Shown piece by piece: positions 23,608-32,391 of a stretch of 50,679 nt of DNA (position 1 is its first letter; each line of letters starts with the position of its first letter). The notes beneath the pieces are model-generated. The model had not been told where the DNA came from. It did not search any database and saw only the letters and a program-made list of their open reading frames with translations. The DNA comes from CAYONM01 sp964405325. Lineage in GTDB: Bacteria; Planctomycetota; UBA11346. The translations under genes were made by a program, and so were the position numbers. Location: assembly GCA_964405325.1 (NCBI GenBank), contig CAYONM010000006.1:1-50679 (forward strand). Direction: 5' to 3'.

Positions 23608-26600
23608 CTACTTCATCGCCACTCGGAATATTTTCGCGAAGTCCTCTAGGACCCGGTACAGGCAGGGAACCAGGATCAGGGTGATCACGGTGGCGAAGAC
23701 GACACCGAAGGCCAGCGAGACGGCCATGGGGACCAGGAAGCGGGCTTGGACGCTGGTTTCCAGCATCAAAGGAGCCAGACCGAAGAAGGTGGTGATGGTG
23801 GTCAGCATGATGGCACGGAAACGGCGCTCGCCGCCAATGACGATCGCTTCCCGTAAAGGATGGCCTTCGGCGCGGAGACCGTTGATCGCGTCCACCAGGA
23901 CCAGGGCGTCGTTCACCACGACACCAGAGAGGGCGATGATGCCCATACGACTCATCAGACTGACTTCCAAGCCCAACAGATAATGGCCACCGACGGCACC
24001 GACCACGCCAAAAGGAATCGCGCTCATGATCAACAGCGGTTGGAACCAATGGTTGAAGGCGATCGCCATCACACCGTACATGGCGAGCAAGGCGAGCAGC
24101 AGACCAATACCGAGGTCGATCATCACCTCCTGCAAACGTTTAGTGCCGCCGCCGACGTCGGCACGCACCTCCGGATGGGCCTCACGCAGGGCTGGGAAGA
24201 TATCAGCGCGGATATTCTTCAACAGACTGTTGCCGTCCAGTTTGGTGGCGTCGACGTCGCAGGTCACCGCCAAAACCCGTTGCCGGTCGGTGCGTTGGAT
24301 CGAGGGAAACCCAACGCCACGACTGACCCGGGCCACCTGCGCAAATGGCACTTCGTCACCTGATGAGGTGCGGATACGCATGTGCTCCAGAGTGGCGATG
24401 TCGTCGCGCACCGCTTCGGGATAACGCACCTGTACCTTTACCTCCTCACGCCCACGAAGGATCCGTTGCGCCTCGGCACCATAAAATGCCTGGCGCACTT
24501 GCCTGGCCAGATTCTGTAGACGCAGACCCAGGCTTTCGGCTTCCGGCGTAATGCGCAACACCAGCTCGTCTTTGCCATCTGAAAAGGTATCGGTAATCGC
24601 GTAGACGCCATCGTACTCGGCGATACGTGTCTTGTAATCCTCGGCGCAGGCGACCAGCTCATCCATGTTCTTGGCGGTGAATTCGACACTGACACCGCTG
24701 GAGTGCCGGCCGATTTCCGAACGATATTCGATCTGTTTGACCCCAGGTGGATCGCCAACTAGCTTGCGCAGATCGCGTTGCACCTGGCGGGCATCGATGC
24801 CCAAATCACCAGCGCCTTCCAATTCGATCACGACGGAGGCCGAAGTAGCCCCCTGCAAGGTACTGACCACATGTTTGATGCGTGATTCGGGCAGCTGATA
24901 CCGCGCATCCAATTGCTGACGCACGGCTTCGACCTGGGTTTCGATATGCTCAATCACCTCGATGGTATTGGCGGCATGGGTACCGACCGGCATGCTGATG
25001 CTCATCCGGATAAAATCAGCGGCAATACGTGGAAATCCGATGCTTTTCACCAAGCCACCCATGATCATTCCCACCGCCAAAATCAAGCTGGCAAGAAATG
25101 CCGCAATGGTGGCGTAGCGCCAGGTGAGACAGAAATGCAGGAATGGGGCATAGATGCCACGAACGAAACGATAGAGGACCTTGGTGACACGATCCTGCAG
25201 GGCGTGGATCTGCCGCAGCAACAGACCGGGCGGCCGCTCCTGTTTGCCCATCGACAGGTGCGCCGGCAACACCAACAGGCTTTCCACCAGGCTGAACGCC
25301 AGGCAACCGATGACCACCACCGGAATATTACGCCAGATCTTGCCATCGGCTCCGCTGATGAACAGCATCGGCATGAAAGCGATGATGGTAGTCAGCACCG
25401 CGAAAATGACCGGTGTCGCCACTCGCTGCGCACCGCGCACGACCCCCTCGCCGCCACGGTGGCCCAATTCCTGATGCGCGTGAACGGCCTCACCCACAAC
25501 GATGGCGTCATCGACAACAATACCCAGTACCAGAATGAAGGCGAACATGGAAATCATATTCAGACTGACATCGGCCAAGGGCATGGCCCAGCAGGCACCG
25601 AGGAAGCTGAGAGGGATGCCGATCGCCACCCAAAAGGCTAATCGCAAACGCAAAAACAGGGCCAGCGAGCCGAACACCAGCAATAAACCGATACCAGCAT
25701 TGCTCAATAGGGTGTCCATGCGTTGCTGATAATACACCGATCGATCACGGGTCACCGCCAGGCGCATATTGGCCGGCAGCCGGCTGCTGGAATTGGCGAC
25801 ATATTCATGCACCGCATCGGAGACCGCCAACAAGTCCTGATCGCCGACGGAAAAAATCTCGATTGCGATGGCGGGTTTGCCATCGTGCCAGGCGCCGATG
25901 TCCTGATCGGCAAAGCCATCATTAATGTGCGCAATATCGCCGAGACGAACCAGGGTGCCGTCAACGCTACTCCGCAGAGTCAGATCGGCATACTCATGGC
26001 CGTGATTAGCTTGTCCCACGGTGCGCAACAGCACTTCACCGCTACGCCGTTTGATGGCACCAGCCGGTAGATCGAGGCTGGATTGCCGTACTGCCTGAAC
26101 CATTTCATCGAAGGTCAGGCCATAACGGCGCAAAGCCGCTTCGGATACTTCAATACCAATCTCATAGTCTCGTGCCGCCAACAATTCGACCTGGGTGATG
26201 GTCTTGACATCAATCAGACCGACTTTTGCAAACAGGCTTTCCGGACCAGAATGCGGGGTTCGACGAAAATCCAGCAGATCATCGCGGGTTCGCTCGGCCA
26301 ATGCCTGCAGATCTTTGGCCGATACATCGCCCGACAGGCTCAGCACCATGACTTCGCGCTGCATCACCGGTGAATCGACAACCGGTTCCTCGGCCTCACC
26401 AGGGAAGGTGGTAATGGCGTCAACGCGGGTCTTGACGTCGGTCAGCATGGTCTGCTTGTCGAAGCCCTCCTCCACATCCACGGTCACCGAACCGAAGCCC
26501 TCACGCGCCTGAGAACGCATCTCGTCGATACCGGGCAGATCGGCGATGGCCTGCTCGATGCGAAGGACGATGCCCTCTTCCACTTCCACCGGGGTGGCTC

Positions 26601-26763
26601 CGGGATAGGCGACGGTGACGGTAACCTGATCCAATTCCAGACTCGGAAAGAATTCCCGCCGCATGCCGAAAAAAACCGCCATCAGACCAGCGACAACAAT
26701 ACTGATCATCAATAGATTGGCGGCGACGTGATGGCGCGCGAACCAGGCGATGATGCTTTTCAT
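23608..26763 (-). CDS. RND-family efflux transporter permease (AcrB/HAE1-like)
   Basis: A 1051-residue inner-membrane proton antiporter of the resistance-nodulation-division type. The first helix is at residues about 12-30, followed by the FFPSLELDQVTVTVAYPGAT periplasmic opening. The TM4 proton-relay pair is present in LVLGIVVDDAIVVGEAVHA, and the TM10-12 region has IALSGVVVNDALVLVDAI and a final LVPCLYRVLED. The length fits the family. The ATG overlaps the stop of the adaptor gene by four bases (ATGA). It is the last gene of tetR, outer-membrane factor, adaptor, pump. Exported substrate cannot be predicted; heavy-metal CusA-type motifs are not evident. Confidence 0.92.
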   Translation of the reverse strand: MKSIIAWFARHHVAANLLMISIVVAGLMAVFFGMRREFFPSLELDQVTVTVAYPGATPVEVEEGIVLRIEQAIADLPGIDEMRSQAREGFGSVTVDVEEGFDKQTMLTDVKTRVDAITTFPGEAEEPVVDSPVMQREVMVLSLSGDVSAKDLQALAERTRDDLLDFRRTPHSGPESLFAKVGLIDVKTITQVELLAARDYEIGIEVSEAALRRYGLTFDEMVQAVRQSSLDLPAGAIKRRSGEVLLRTVGQANHGHEYADLTLRSSVDGTLVRLGDIAHINDGFADQDIGAWHDGKPAIAIEIFSVGDQDLLAVSDAVHEYVANSSSRLPANMRLAVTRDRSVYYQQRMDTLLSNAGIGLLLVFGSLALFLRLRLAFWVAIGIPLSFLGACWAMPLADVSLNMISMFAFILVLGIVVDDAIVVGEAVHAHQELGHRGGEGVVRGAQRVATPVIFAVLTTIIAFMPMLFISGADGKIWRNIPVVVIGCLAFSLVESLLVLPAHLSMGKQERPPGLLLRQIHALQDRVTKVLYRFVRGIYAPFLHFCLTWRYATIAAFLASLILAVGMIMGGLVKSIGFPRIAADFIRMSISMPVGTHAANTIEVIEHIETQVEAVRQQLDARYQLPESRIKHVVSTLQGATSASVVIELEGAGDLGIDARQVQRDLRKLVGDPPGVKQIEYRSEIGRHSSGVSVEFTAKNMDELVACAEDYKTRIAEYDGVYAITDTFSDGKDELVLRITPEAESLGLRLQNLARQVRQAFYGAEAQRILRGREEVKVQVRYPEAVRDDIATLEHMRIRTSSGDEVPFAQVARVSRGVGFPSIQRTDRQRVLAVTCDVDATKLDGNSLLKNIRADIFPALREAHPEVRADVGGGTKRLQEVMIDLGIGLLLALLAMYGVMAIAFNHWFQPLLIMSAIPFGVVGAVGGHYLLGLEVSLMSRMGIIALSGVVVNDALVLVDAINGLRAEGHPLREAIVIGGERRFRAIMLTTITTFFGLAPLMLETSVQARFLVPMAVSLAFGVVFATVITLILVPCLYRVLEDFAKIFRVAMK

Positions 26764-27917
26764 GGCATGTCCTTACCGGGCAGCCGCACGGTCAGGCCAT
26801 CACTGGCACCAGCAACCTGTCGTGTCAGCAGCTGCGCGCCATCGGGTAGTTCTCCGGTGGCCAAGGCATAATCGTCCCGCCGGCGCAGGATGGTCAGCGG
26901 AACCGAACGGATGCGACCCAAGCGCCCCTCCTCGGGCTCGAACAGCCAGACGCTGTCATCACCGCGCAGGGCACCAGTGGGGATCTGCAACACATCGGCC
27001 TGCTTGGGCCCGGCGATTCGGGTTTCGACGAATTCACCAACCATGGGCAGGGAGCCGGCTTCGCCCTCCAGACGCGCCACCACCAGGAGCATGCGATTGC
27101 GTTCGTTCAGACGCGCCGCGGTGCGATGGATACGACCATGCCAGCGTCGTTGCTGTTTTGAATCAACCACATCCACCATCGGAGCATCGACAAGCGCACC
27201 GGAACCGGGCTTCAGACCCATCTGCAAGGCCTGTGGTAATGACAATGGTATTTCCACATCCACGGCGTCGCTGCGTTCCAATCGGGCCAATTCACGACCC
27301 GGCGTGATCCAGGTGCCCAGGCTGACCTGTTCACTCACCACTCGGGCACGCCATGGGCTTTTCAGGACGCAACGATCCAGCTCGTAGCGGGCACGTTCCA
27401 AACTGGATCGGTCGGCCTGTACGGTCACTTGCGCCGACGCCAGATGCGGCTCACGGAGCGTCAACGGCGTGGCCTCGCCCACATCCAACGCCTGCCATTC
27501 CTCGGCGGCGCGCTTGGCGCGAGCCTGCTCCTGCACCAGTGCCAGACGACTGGCAGCGAGCTTGGCTTCGGCCTGGGCCACAGCGCGACGGTAGGCACTG
27601 TTTTCGATACGCAGGAGCTCATCGCCCTTCTGTATCAAATGGCCTGCCTGCAGCTGATCGGCCAAGGCGATGATCGGTCCGGTAACCTCGGCCGACAGGA
27701 TCCCCTCCTCGGCGGCGATCACAGTCCCCTGGGTGACCAAATCCAGACCGAAGGCACCACGCTGCACCGATGCCACGGTCACCACCGGTACATAGGCCTC
27801 GGGTGCGTGCTTTTTTGGCTCGGGTTTACTCGCAATCCAGAAGCGGGCGATGCCGATCGCCACCACCAGAATCACCAGCACAGCCACAAACTGGATACTT
27901 ATACGCACGAGATTCAC
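26760..27917 (-). CDS. RND efflux periplasmic adaptor (membrane fusion protein)
   Basis: A 385-residue adaptor linking pump and outer-membrane channel. An N-terminal hydrophobic anchor (FVAVLVILVVAIGIARFWI, residues 10-28) is followed by the biotinyl-lipoyl-like half VPVVTVASVQRGAFG, an alpha-hairpin rich in Ala/Arg/Glu (about 115-190) and the second lipoyl half. The beta-barrel (LNERNRMLLVVARLEG) and membrane-proximal domain (IPTGALRGDDSVWLFEPEEG) complete it. The start is GTG at 27917, overlapping the outer-membrane factor stop as GTGA. No lipobox is seen, so anchoring is by the N-terminal helix. Confidence 0.9.
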   Translation of the reverse strand: MNLVRISIQFVAVLVILVVAIGIARFWIASKPEPKKHAPEAYVPVVTVASVQRGAFGLDLVTQGTVIAAEEGILSAEVTGPIIALADQLQAGHLIQKGDELLRIENSAYRRAVAQAEAKLAASRLALVQEQARAKRAAEEWQALDVGEATPLTLREPHLASAQVTVQADRSSLERARYELDRCVLKSPWRARVVSEQVSLGTWITPGRELARLERSDAVDVEIPLSLPQALQMGLKPGSGALVDAPMVDVVDSKQQRRWHGRIHRTAARLNERNRMLLVVARLEGEAGSLPMVGEFVETRIAGPKQADVLQIPTGALRGDDSVWLFEPEEGRLGRIRSVPLTILRRRDDYALATGELPDGAQLLTRQVAGASDGLTVRLPGKDMP

Positions 27918-29302
27918 GGGGCGTCCTCCTTCACTGGCCGAACGGGACCACCCAGGGCCAGAGCCAGATCGATGTGATTCAACAGACGGTCCTGCTGCAG
28001 GGTCAACACCCGGCTGCGCCGGAGAATGGCCTGTCTGGTGGTTTGCAGCAGATTCAGGGCATCGCCGATACCCGAATCGTAACGGGCCGAAAGAGTGGCA
28101 ACTGCTTTGTCGATATTGCTTGCCGCTGCCTGCTGGGCGGACAGTTCCTGCTGCAGATAGCGATCCGCGGCCAGAGCGGTTTCCACTTCGCTGAGCGCCT
28201 GCAGCAATAAATGTTGCAAGATCGCCAATTCGGCGTCAGCACCGGCCTGTTGCCGCGCAACCACCGCACGCCGACGACCACCATCGTACAAAGGTCCGAA
28301 CAGACTGGCGCCGAGGGACCACAGGATGTGGGTGGGATCGATCAGGTCCGATAATTCGGGGGAAGCGATACCGCCACGCACCGTCAGGCTGAAACGTGGT
28401 AACAGATCCTTGCGGGCGGCACGTAGCTCAGCGTTGTTTGCCAGCAGGCGCTTGGCCTGGGCCTGAATATCTGGCCGACGCAACAGGACCTCACTGGGAA
28501 CACCAGCGGCGATCGCTGGCGGTTCCGGCAGCTGCGCGACGCTGGCGACCTCGGCCGCCGGATAACGCCCCAGCAGTATTTCCAGACTTCGCTGCAGGCC
28601 ATCCAGCTGTCGCCGCCAGCGCTCCAGATCAGCATCCGCTTGAGCCAATTCGCTGCGCAGCAGATGCAGATCCGAGGCCGGCACCTCGTCCGCCAAATAC
28701 CGTCCGACAACGAAGCGCTCGGCAGTGGCCAAGTTGTCGCGATACGTCGTTGCAGCTTCGGCCTGCAACTGGACATTGGCGATCTGGTACCAGGTCCTGG
28801 CGACCCGCGCCGCCAGGCTGAGCCGGGCCCAGGCGAATTCGGCCGCTTGGGCTTTGGCCTGTTGGCGCGCGGTCTCCTGCTGGTCGCCCAAGCGACGCCA
28901 GAGATCCAATTCCCAGCTGGCGCTCAGGCTAGCGGAATAGGTCACGTCGGCATCGTCGAGAAATTCGTTGTCGTTCACCAGCGGCCGGTCAGCACCCAGA
29001 TCGTAATTCACGCTCGGCTTGCGTGCCGCGCCCGCTTCATCCACTGCGACCAGCGCGGCGCGCATCCGAGCCGCCGCTGCCTGGAGGTTCCAATTGTGCA
29101 CGAGCGCCTCGTCGATCAACGCCAGCAGCTGCGGTTGATCGAAAGCCAGCGCCCAGGGCTGCGGTGTACCGGCCTTGGCGCCGCCACGCCAGTGTTCGGG
29201 CAGCTCCACCACCGCCACCGGCTCGTGTTCGGTGATGCGTGGCAGGCAGGCACTCAGCAGCAACAGACCGATGGTCAAAACGGCGTATCGCATCGACATC
29301 AT
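27914..29302 (-). CDS. Outer-membrane efflux lipoprotein (TolC/OprM/NodT family)
   Basis: A 462-residue outer-membrane factor. The signal sequence VLTIGLLLLSAC ends in a lipobox (LSAC), so the mature protein begins with a lipidated Cys at about residue 19. Two OEP repeats follow: NWNLQAAAARMRAALVAVDE in the first and RRPDIQAQAKRLLANNAELR in the second, each with long helices that form the periplasmic tunnel. The gene overlaps the tetR stop; ATG 29293 (AAGGGATG upstream) is an alternative that shortens it by three residues. It comes first among the three transporter genes, whereas many RND operons place it last. Confidence 0.9.
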   Translation of the reverse strand: MMSMRYAVLTIGLLLLSACLPRITEHEPVAVVELPEHWRGGAKAGTPQPWALAFDQPQLLALIDEALVHNWNLQAAAARMRAALVAVDEAGAARKPSVNYDLGADRPLVNDNEFLDDADVTYSASLSASWELDLWRRLGDQQETARQQAKAQAAEFAWARLSLAARVARTWYQIANVQLQAEAATTYRDNLATAERFVVGRYLADEVPASDLHLLRSELAQADADLERWRRQLDGLQRSLEILLGRYPAAEVASVAQLPEPPAIAAGVPSEVLLRRPDIQAQAKRLLANNAELRAARKDLLPRFSLTVRGGIASPELSDLIDPTHILWSLGASLFGPLYDGGRRRAVVARQQAGADAELAILQHLLLQALSEVETALAADRYLQQELSAQQAAASNIDKAVATLSARYDSGIGDALNLLQTTRQAILRRSRVLTLQQDRLLNHIDLALALGGPVRPVKEDAP

Positions 29303-29922
29303 CCCTTCATCCCGGCGGTGACGAAGGCCACCAGTTCATCAAAAGCCCGATCCAAAACCAACTGATCAATAGCCAATCCGCACACCTCGCGCCGGGCAGC
29401 CAGACTGATCAAGCCATTCGCCATCGCTCCGAATATGAAGTGGATGCGGTGACGCAAGGCGACCTCAGACAAGTCGGGGCGACAACGCGCAAAGGCTGCC
29501 AAGAAACGTTGCTGAAACTGCATGAATTGCTGATGAACGATGCCAACCACCTGGTCATCACCATCGAACCAGATCCGGCCGATCAGACCGACCAGATGCG
29601 GTGCTGCTTCACAGTCATGCAATAATTCGCGAGTCGGTTCCAGCAGCGCCAGAACCACCGCTTCCAGAGGCGGTTGCCCATGATGGGCCTGCTCGGCAGC
29701 TTCCAGCGCGTGCACCCGTCGCATCTGAACAGGTCCAAAGCGGCGTTCGATCACCGCCTGAATCAGGCCTTCCTTGCTATCGAAATGATAATGCACCGCC
29801 GCTACATTGGCACCGGCGCGCTCGGTAATCGCCCGCACGCCAGCATGGAAGCCCTGGGCGGCAAACACAGCTTCGGCGGCCTCCAACAGGCGTTCACGGG
29901 TGGTGGGATCAGCTGCTGTCAT
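29299..29922 (-). CDS. TetR-family transcriptional regulator of the efflux operon
   Basis: A 207-residue repressor. The TetR helix-turn-helix is clear at residues 9-55 (TRERLLEAAEAVFAAQGF, VRAITERAGANVAAVHYHF, SKEGLIQAVIERR). The C-terminal half is helical and resembles the CerR/YbiH (DUF1956-type) ligand domain. The gene is first in the efflux operon, with its stop overlapping the next start, so it should be autoregulated. The palindrome at 29924-29950 begins two bases upstream of its ATG. There is no Shine-Dalgarno sequence; the leader would consist mainly of the operator. Confidence 0.9.
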   Translation of the reverse strand: MTAADPTTRERLLEAAEAVFAAQGFHAGVRAITERAGANVAAVHYHFDSKEGLIQAVIERRFGPVQMRRVHALEAAEQAHHGQPPLEAVVLALLEPTRELLHDCEAAPHLVGLIGRIWFDGDDQVVGIVHQQFMQFQQRFLAAFARCRPDLSEVALRHRIHFIFGAMANGLISLAARREVCGLAIDQLVLDRAFDELVAFVTAGMKG

Positions 29923-29923
29923 T

Positions 29924-29950
29924 CAAACACTCGTTTCAAACGGGTGTTTG
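29924..29950. promoter_or_regulatory. 27-bp palindrome, candidate TetR operator
   Basis: CAAACACTCGTTT (29924-29936), a central C, then AAACGGGTGTTTG (29938-29950); the arms match at 12 of 13 positions. It lies between the tetR start codon and a candidate -10 box, where bound repressor would block transcription. Confidence 0.65.
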
Positions 29951-29956
29951 ATTATC
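29951..29956 (-). promoter_or_regulatory. Candidate -10 box of the tetR-efflux operon
   Basis: On the minus strand GATAAT matches five of six consensus bases and abuts the operator. A TTGCAT 15 bases further upstream is a weak -35 candidate. Transcription would start inside the palindrome. Confidence 0.4.
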
Positions 29957-30021
29957 GGCCAAGACGTACAGATGCAAGGGAGAGGGAGCACAACCACACC
30001 GGGCACCAGGCCTTGCGTCGA

Positions 30022-30747
30022 CTAGCCGTTGCCAACTCCGCACACGGCACAGGACCGTAATTCGTGTAACAGGGCCTGCTCGGCCTTCCGATCGAGCATC
30101 GCCTTCACGCCGGAAGCGCCGAGTATGCCAACCTGGTGGTCGTTTTCGCGGACGGCCACTGCCAGGCGCAACTGTCCGGGATACAGCCAGGCATCCCGAT
30201 ACCAGTCATGCCGCTGGACATGCCGCAGTACCTGCAAGCCCGCTTTTTCGGAACGGTCGACCATGTTCGGAGCGTCGGCCAATTGCCGACGAACCCAGTC
30301 CAAACCAGCGTTAGGCGGCAGTGGCATGCTGAGGATGCTGGCGAAATACGCCAAGCGTGGTGCGAAACTCCCACCGCAAGCCATCAGTGCCGGGGCATCG
30401 GGATGCATGCATTTGGCCACCGGCGCCAGACGGTCGCCACGACATTCCAACAGGATGACCGTCACCCGATGCCGCTGGCTGATGCCCGCCATCGCAGCTT
30501 CCACCCGTTGCCGCCAGCCGTGACTGTCCGGTCCCGGCTGCCAGGTAGCAAGGCGCCGATGCACACGGTACCCCCCCTCATCAGCGACCAGCATGCCGGC
30601 GTCGATCATGCCCTTGAGCAGACGCGACAGACTCGCGGGATTCAACCCGTCCAAAGCACGGGCAATGGCCGAAAACCCCATCGCCGGTTGTCCCGCCAGA
30701 AAATCCAGTACGCGAGCAGCGCGTCCCAATTGGCTGTCGTTGGCCAT
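30022..30747 (-). CDS. IclR-like transcriptional regulator
   Basis: A 241-residue protein with an N-terminal winged helix-turn-helix of IclR type (LGRAARVLDFLAGQPAMGFS, ARALDGLNPASLSRLLKGM, DAGMLVADEGGYRVH; residues 7-65) and a C-terminal domain of about 165 residues that only loosely resembles the IclR ligand domain. It ends with CAVCG, an unusual Cys pair for the family. The chosen ATG lies ten bases after the sulfatase stop, so it is probably cotranscribed with the sulfatase and regulates it. The upstream site is weak; a longer frame would overlap the sulfatase. Confidence 0.75.
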   Translation of the reverse strand: MANDSQLGRAARVLDFLAGQPAMGFSAIARALDGLNPASLSRLLKGMIDAGMLVADEGGYRVHRRLATWQPGPDSHGWRQRVEAAMAGISQRHRVTVILLECRGDRLAPVAKCMHPDAPALMACGGSFAPRLAYFASILSMPLPPNAGLDWVRRQLADAPNMVDRSEKAGLQVLRHVQRHDWYRDAWLYPGQLRLAVAVRENDHQVGILGASGVKAMLDRKAEQALLHELRSCAVCGVGNG

Positions 30748-30757
30748 GCCGCCAGCA

Positions 30758-32218
30758 TCATGTGCTCCGCTGCGGACGCCAGTACTCACGCAGGAAGGGG
30801 TCGCCCAAGTCATCGAGCCAAGCGCTCAATTGCTGATGCAGTTGGTCGATCACCTGGTCGTGGCCGGCGCCCGGATAGATCGGCTGCTGTTGCCAGGGAT
30901 CCTGCTCGTTGTCGAATACGACACGGGTTGCCTGCTGCGGAAAATGATCCCGTCGCGCTGGATCGTACCAAACCGCCTCCAACCGCTGATCGACGCAGGC
31001 ATAGGTGTAGCGGCGATCACGCAGCCCACGCCAGTACATCCCCTTCTCGATGGGAAATTCGTACCGGGTCTTGTGCGGCGGTGGCGCACCAGTGCAAAAA
31101 CTCAGAAAGGCGATGTGGTCGTCAGCGGGGTCGGCCTGGCACAAGGCCTGGGCGCGATTGATGCCATCACGCCCGGCGGGACAGGCCACCCCCATGTATG
31201 ACAAAAGCGTTGGCATCACGTCCGGCGTATTGACGATGGCCCGACTGCGCAGGCCCGCCGGAATACGGCCGGGCCACCGGATCATAAAGGGCACGCCGAT
31301 GGATGGTTCGTACCAGATGTCCTTCATCCAGCGACCGTGGGTGCCAAACATTTCGCCATGGTCGGCGGTCACCAGGACGATGGTGTCGTTCTCCAGTCCC
31401 TGCTGCTCGAGCACCTGCATCAGGCGACCAAAATTGCGATCCATGGAACTGATGCAGCCGAAGTGGCCAGGGGCCTGGCGACGATAGGCATCGATATCGG
31501 TATCCGGATGCCAACACGGCAGCCGCGGATCCTCGTAAGCCTGCTCGAATTCCCGTGGCGCGAAATAGCGATAGGCATCCTGCTGACGTGGGTCGTCGGG
31601 ATCATGCTCGGGCCCCGGTGCGCCATTATGCGGCGGGGCCCAACTGAGCCACAGCAACCACGGACGATCGGCCGGCCGCTGGCTGTGGTCGTTACGGATG
31701 TAATCGATGGCGACATCTGTCTCGTGGTCCACCTGCCAGCCGCTGCCACGGACCAGATGACCGGCAGTATCCAGGTAGTCCGGCCGCCAATGATCGTGGA
31801 TGCAGCCATTGGAATGCCAGAAACGGAACCCAAGACGCCGTTCTCCCGGTGGAGTCATGCAGTTCCAGGAGTCGCCATGGGGATCGTCTGGTTCATGGTC
31901 GTCCAGATGCCATTTGCCGATCAGGGCCGTATCGTAACCAGCCGCCGCCGCAGCGGTGGCCAGGTTGGGCTCATCGACCGGACAACGCTGCCAATTGTAC
32001 ATCATATCGATGCCCCACGGATGTCGCCCGGTCAGAAAGGCGGCGCGCGCTGGCGTACACAGAGGACTGCAGCTGTAGGCGCGTTCGCACACCGTGCCCT
32101 GGCTGGCAAATCGATCGAAATGCGGGGTGAATACCGGATCTTGTTGCATGAAGCCCAGGCTGTTGCGTCGCCATTGGTCGCCGGTGATGATCAAGACATT
32201 CGGTGGTCGGTCTGCCAT
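30758..32218 (-). CDS. Formylglycine-dependent sulfatase, type I
   Basis: A 486-residue arylsulfatase-superfamily enzyme that hydrolyses sulfate esters. It opens with NVLIITGDQWRRNSLGF, carrying the first metal-binding Asp, and has the maturation signature CTPAR (Cys54-Arg58) followed by AAFLTGRHPWG, so Cys54 should become formylglycine. The second metal site is in VLVTADHGEMFGTHG, with KDIWYEPSIGVPFMIRWPG after it. Length is typical. There is no signal peptide, unlike most polysaccharide sulfatases, so a cytoplasmic substrate is suggested. GGAGGG precedes the ATG. The downstream regulator is probably in the same operon. No maturase gene lies in the window. Confidence 0.92.
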   Translation of the reverse strand: MADRPPNVLIITGDQWRRNSLGFMQQDPVFTPHFDRFASQGTVCERAYSCSPLCTPARAAFLTGRHPWGIDMMYNWQRCPVDEPNLATAAAAAGYDTALIGKWHLDDHEPDDPHGDSWNCMTPPGERRLGFRFWHSNGCIHDHWRPDYLDTAGHLVRGSGWQVDHETDVAIDYIRNDHSQRPADRPWLLWLSWAPPHNGAPGPEHDPDDPRQQDAYRYFAPREFEQAYEDPRLPCWHPDTDIDAYRRQAPGHFGCISSMDRNFGRLMQVLEQQGLENDTIVLVTADHGEMFGTHGRWMKDIWYEPSIGVPFMIRWPGRIPAGLRSRAIVNTPDVMPTLLSYMGVACPAGRDGINRAQALCQADPADDHIAFLSFCTGAPPPHKTRYEFPIEKGMYWRGLRDRRYTYACVDQRLEAVWYDPARRDHFPQQATRVVFDNEQDPWQQQPIYPGAGHDQVIDQLHQQLSAWLDDLGDPFLREYWRPQRST

Positions 32219-32391
32219 GTCGCACCCTCCTACGCAGCAGGATAGAGTGGCCAGAGCAAGCCGGCTACTATCGCTTTTGAAAGCATGCGGCCCGCCTGGC
32301 CTGAACGGGCGTCCAGACAGTCGTTCGCAGACCGGCTGGTACGAGATTGCCGATCCGCTGTTATCGCAAAAACTCCGAGTGGAGGTCCACC

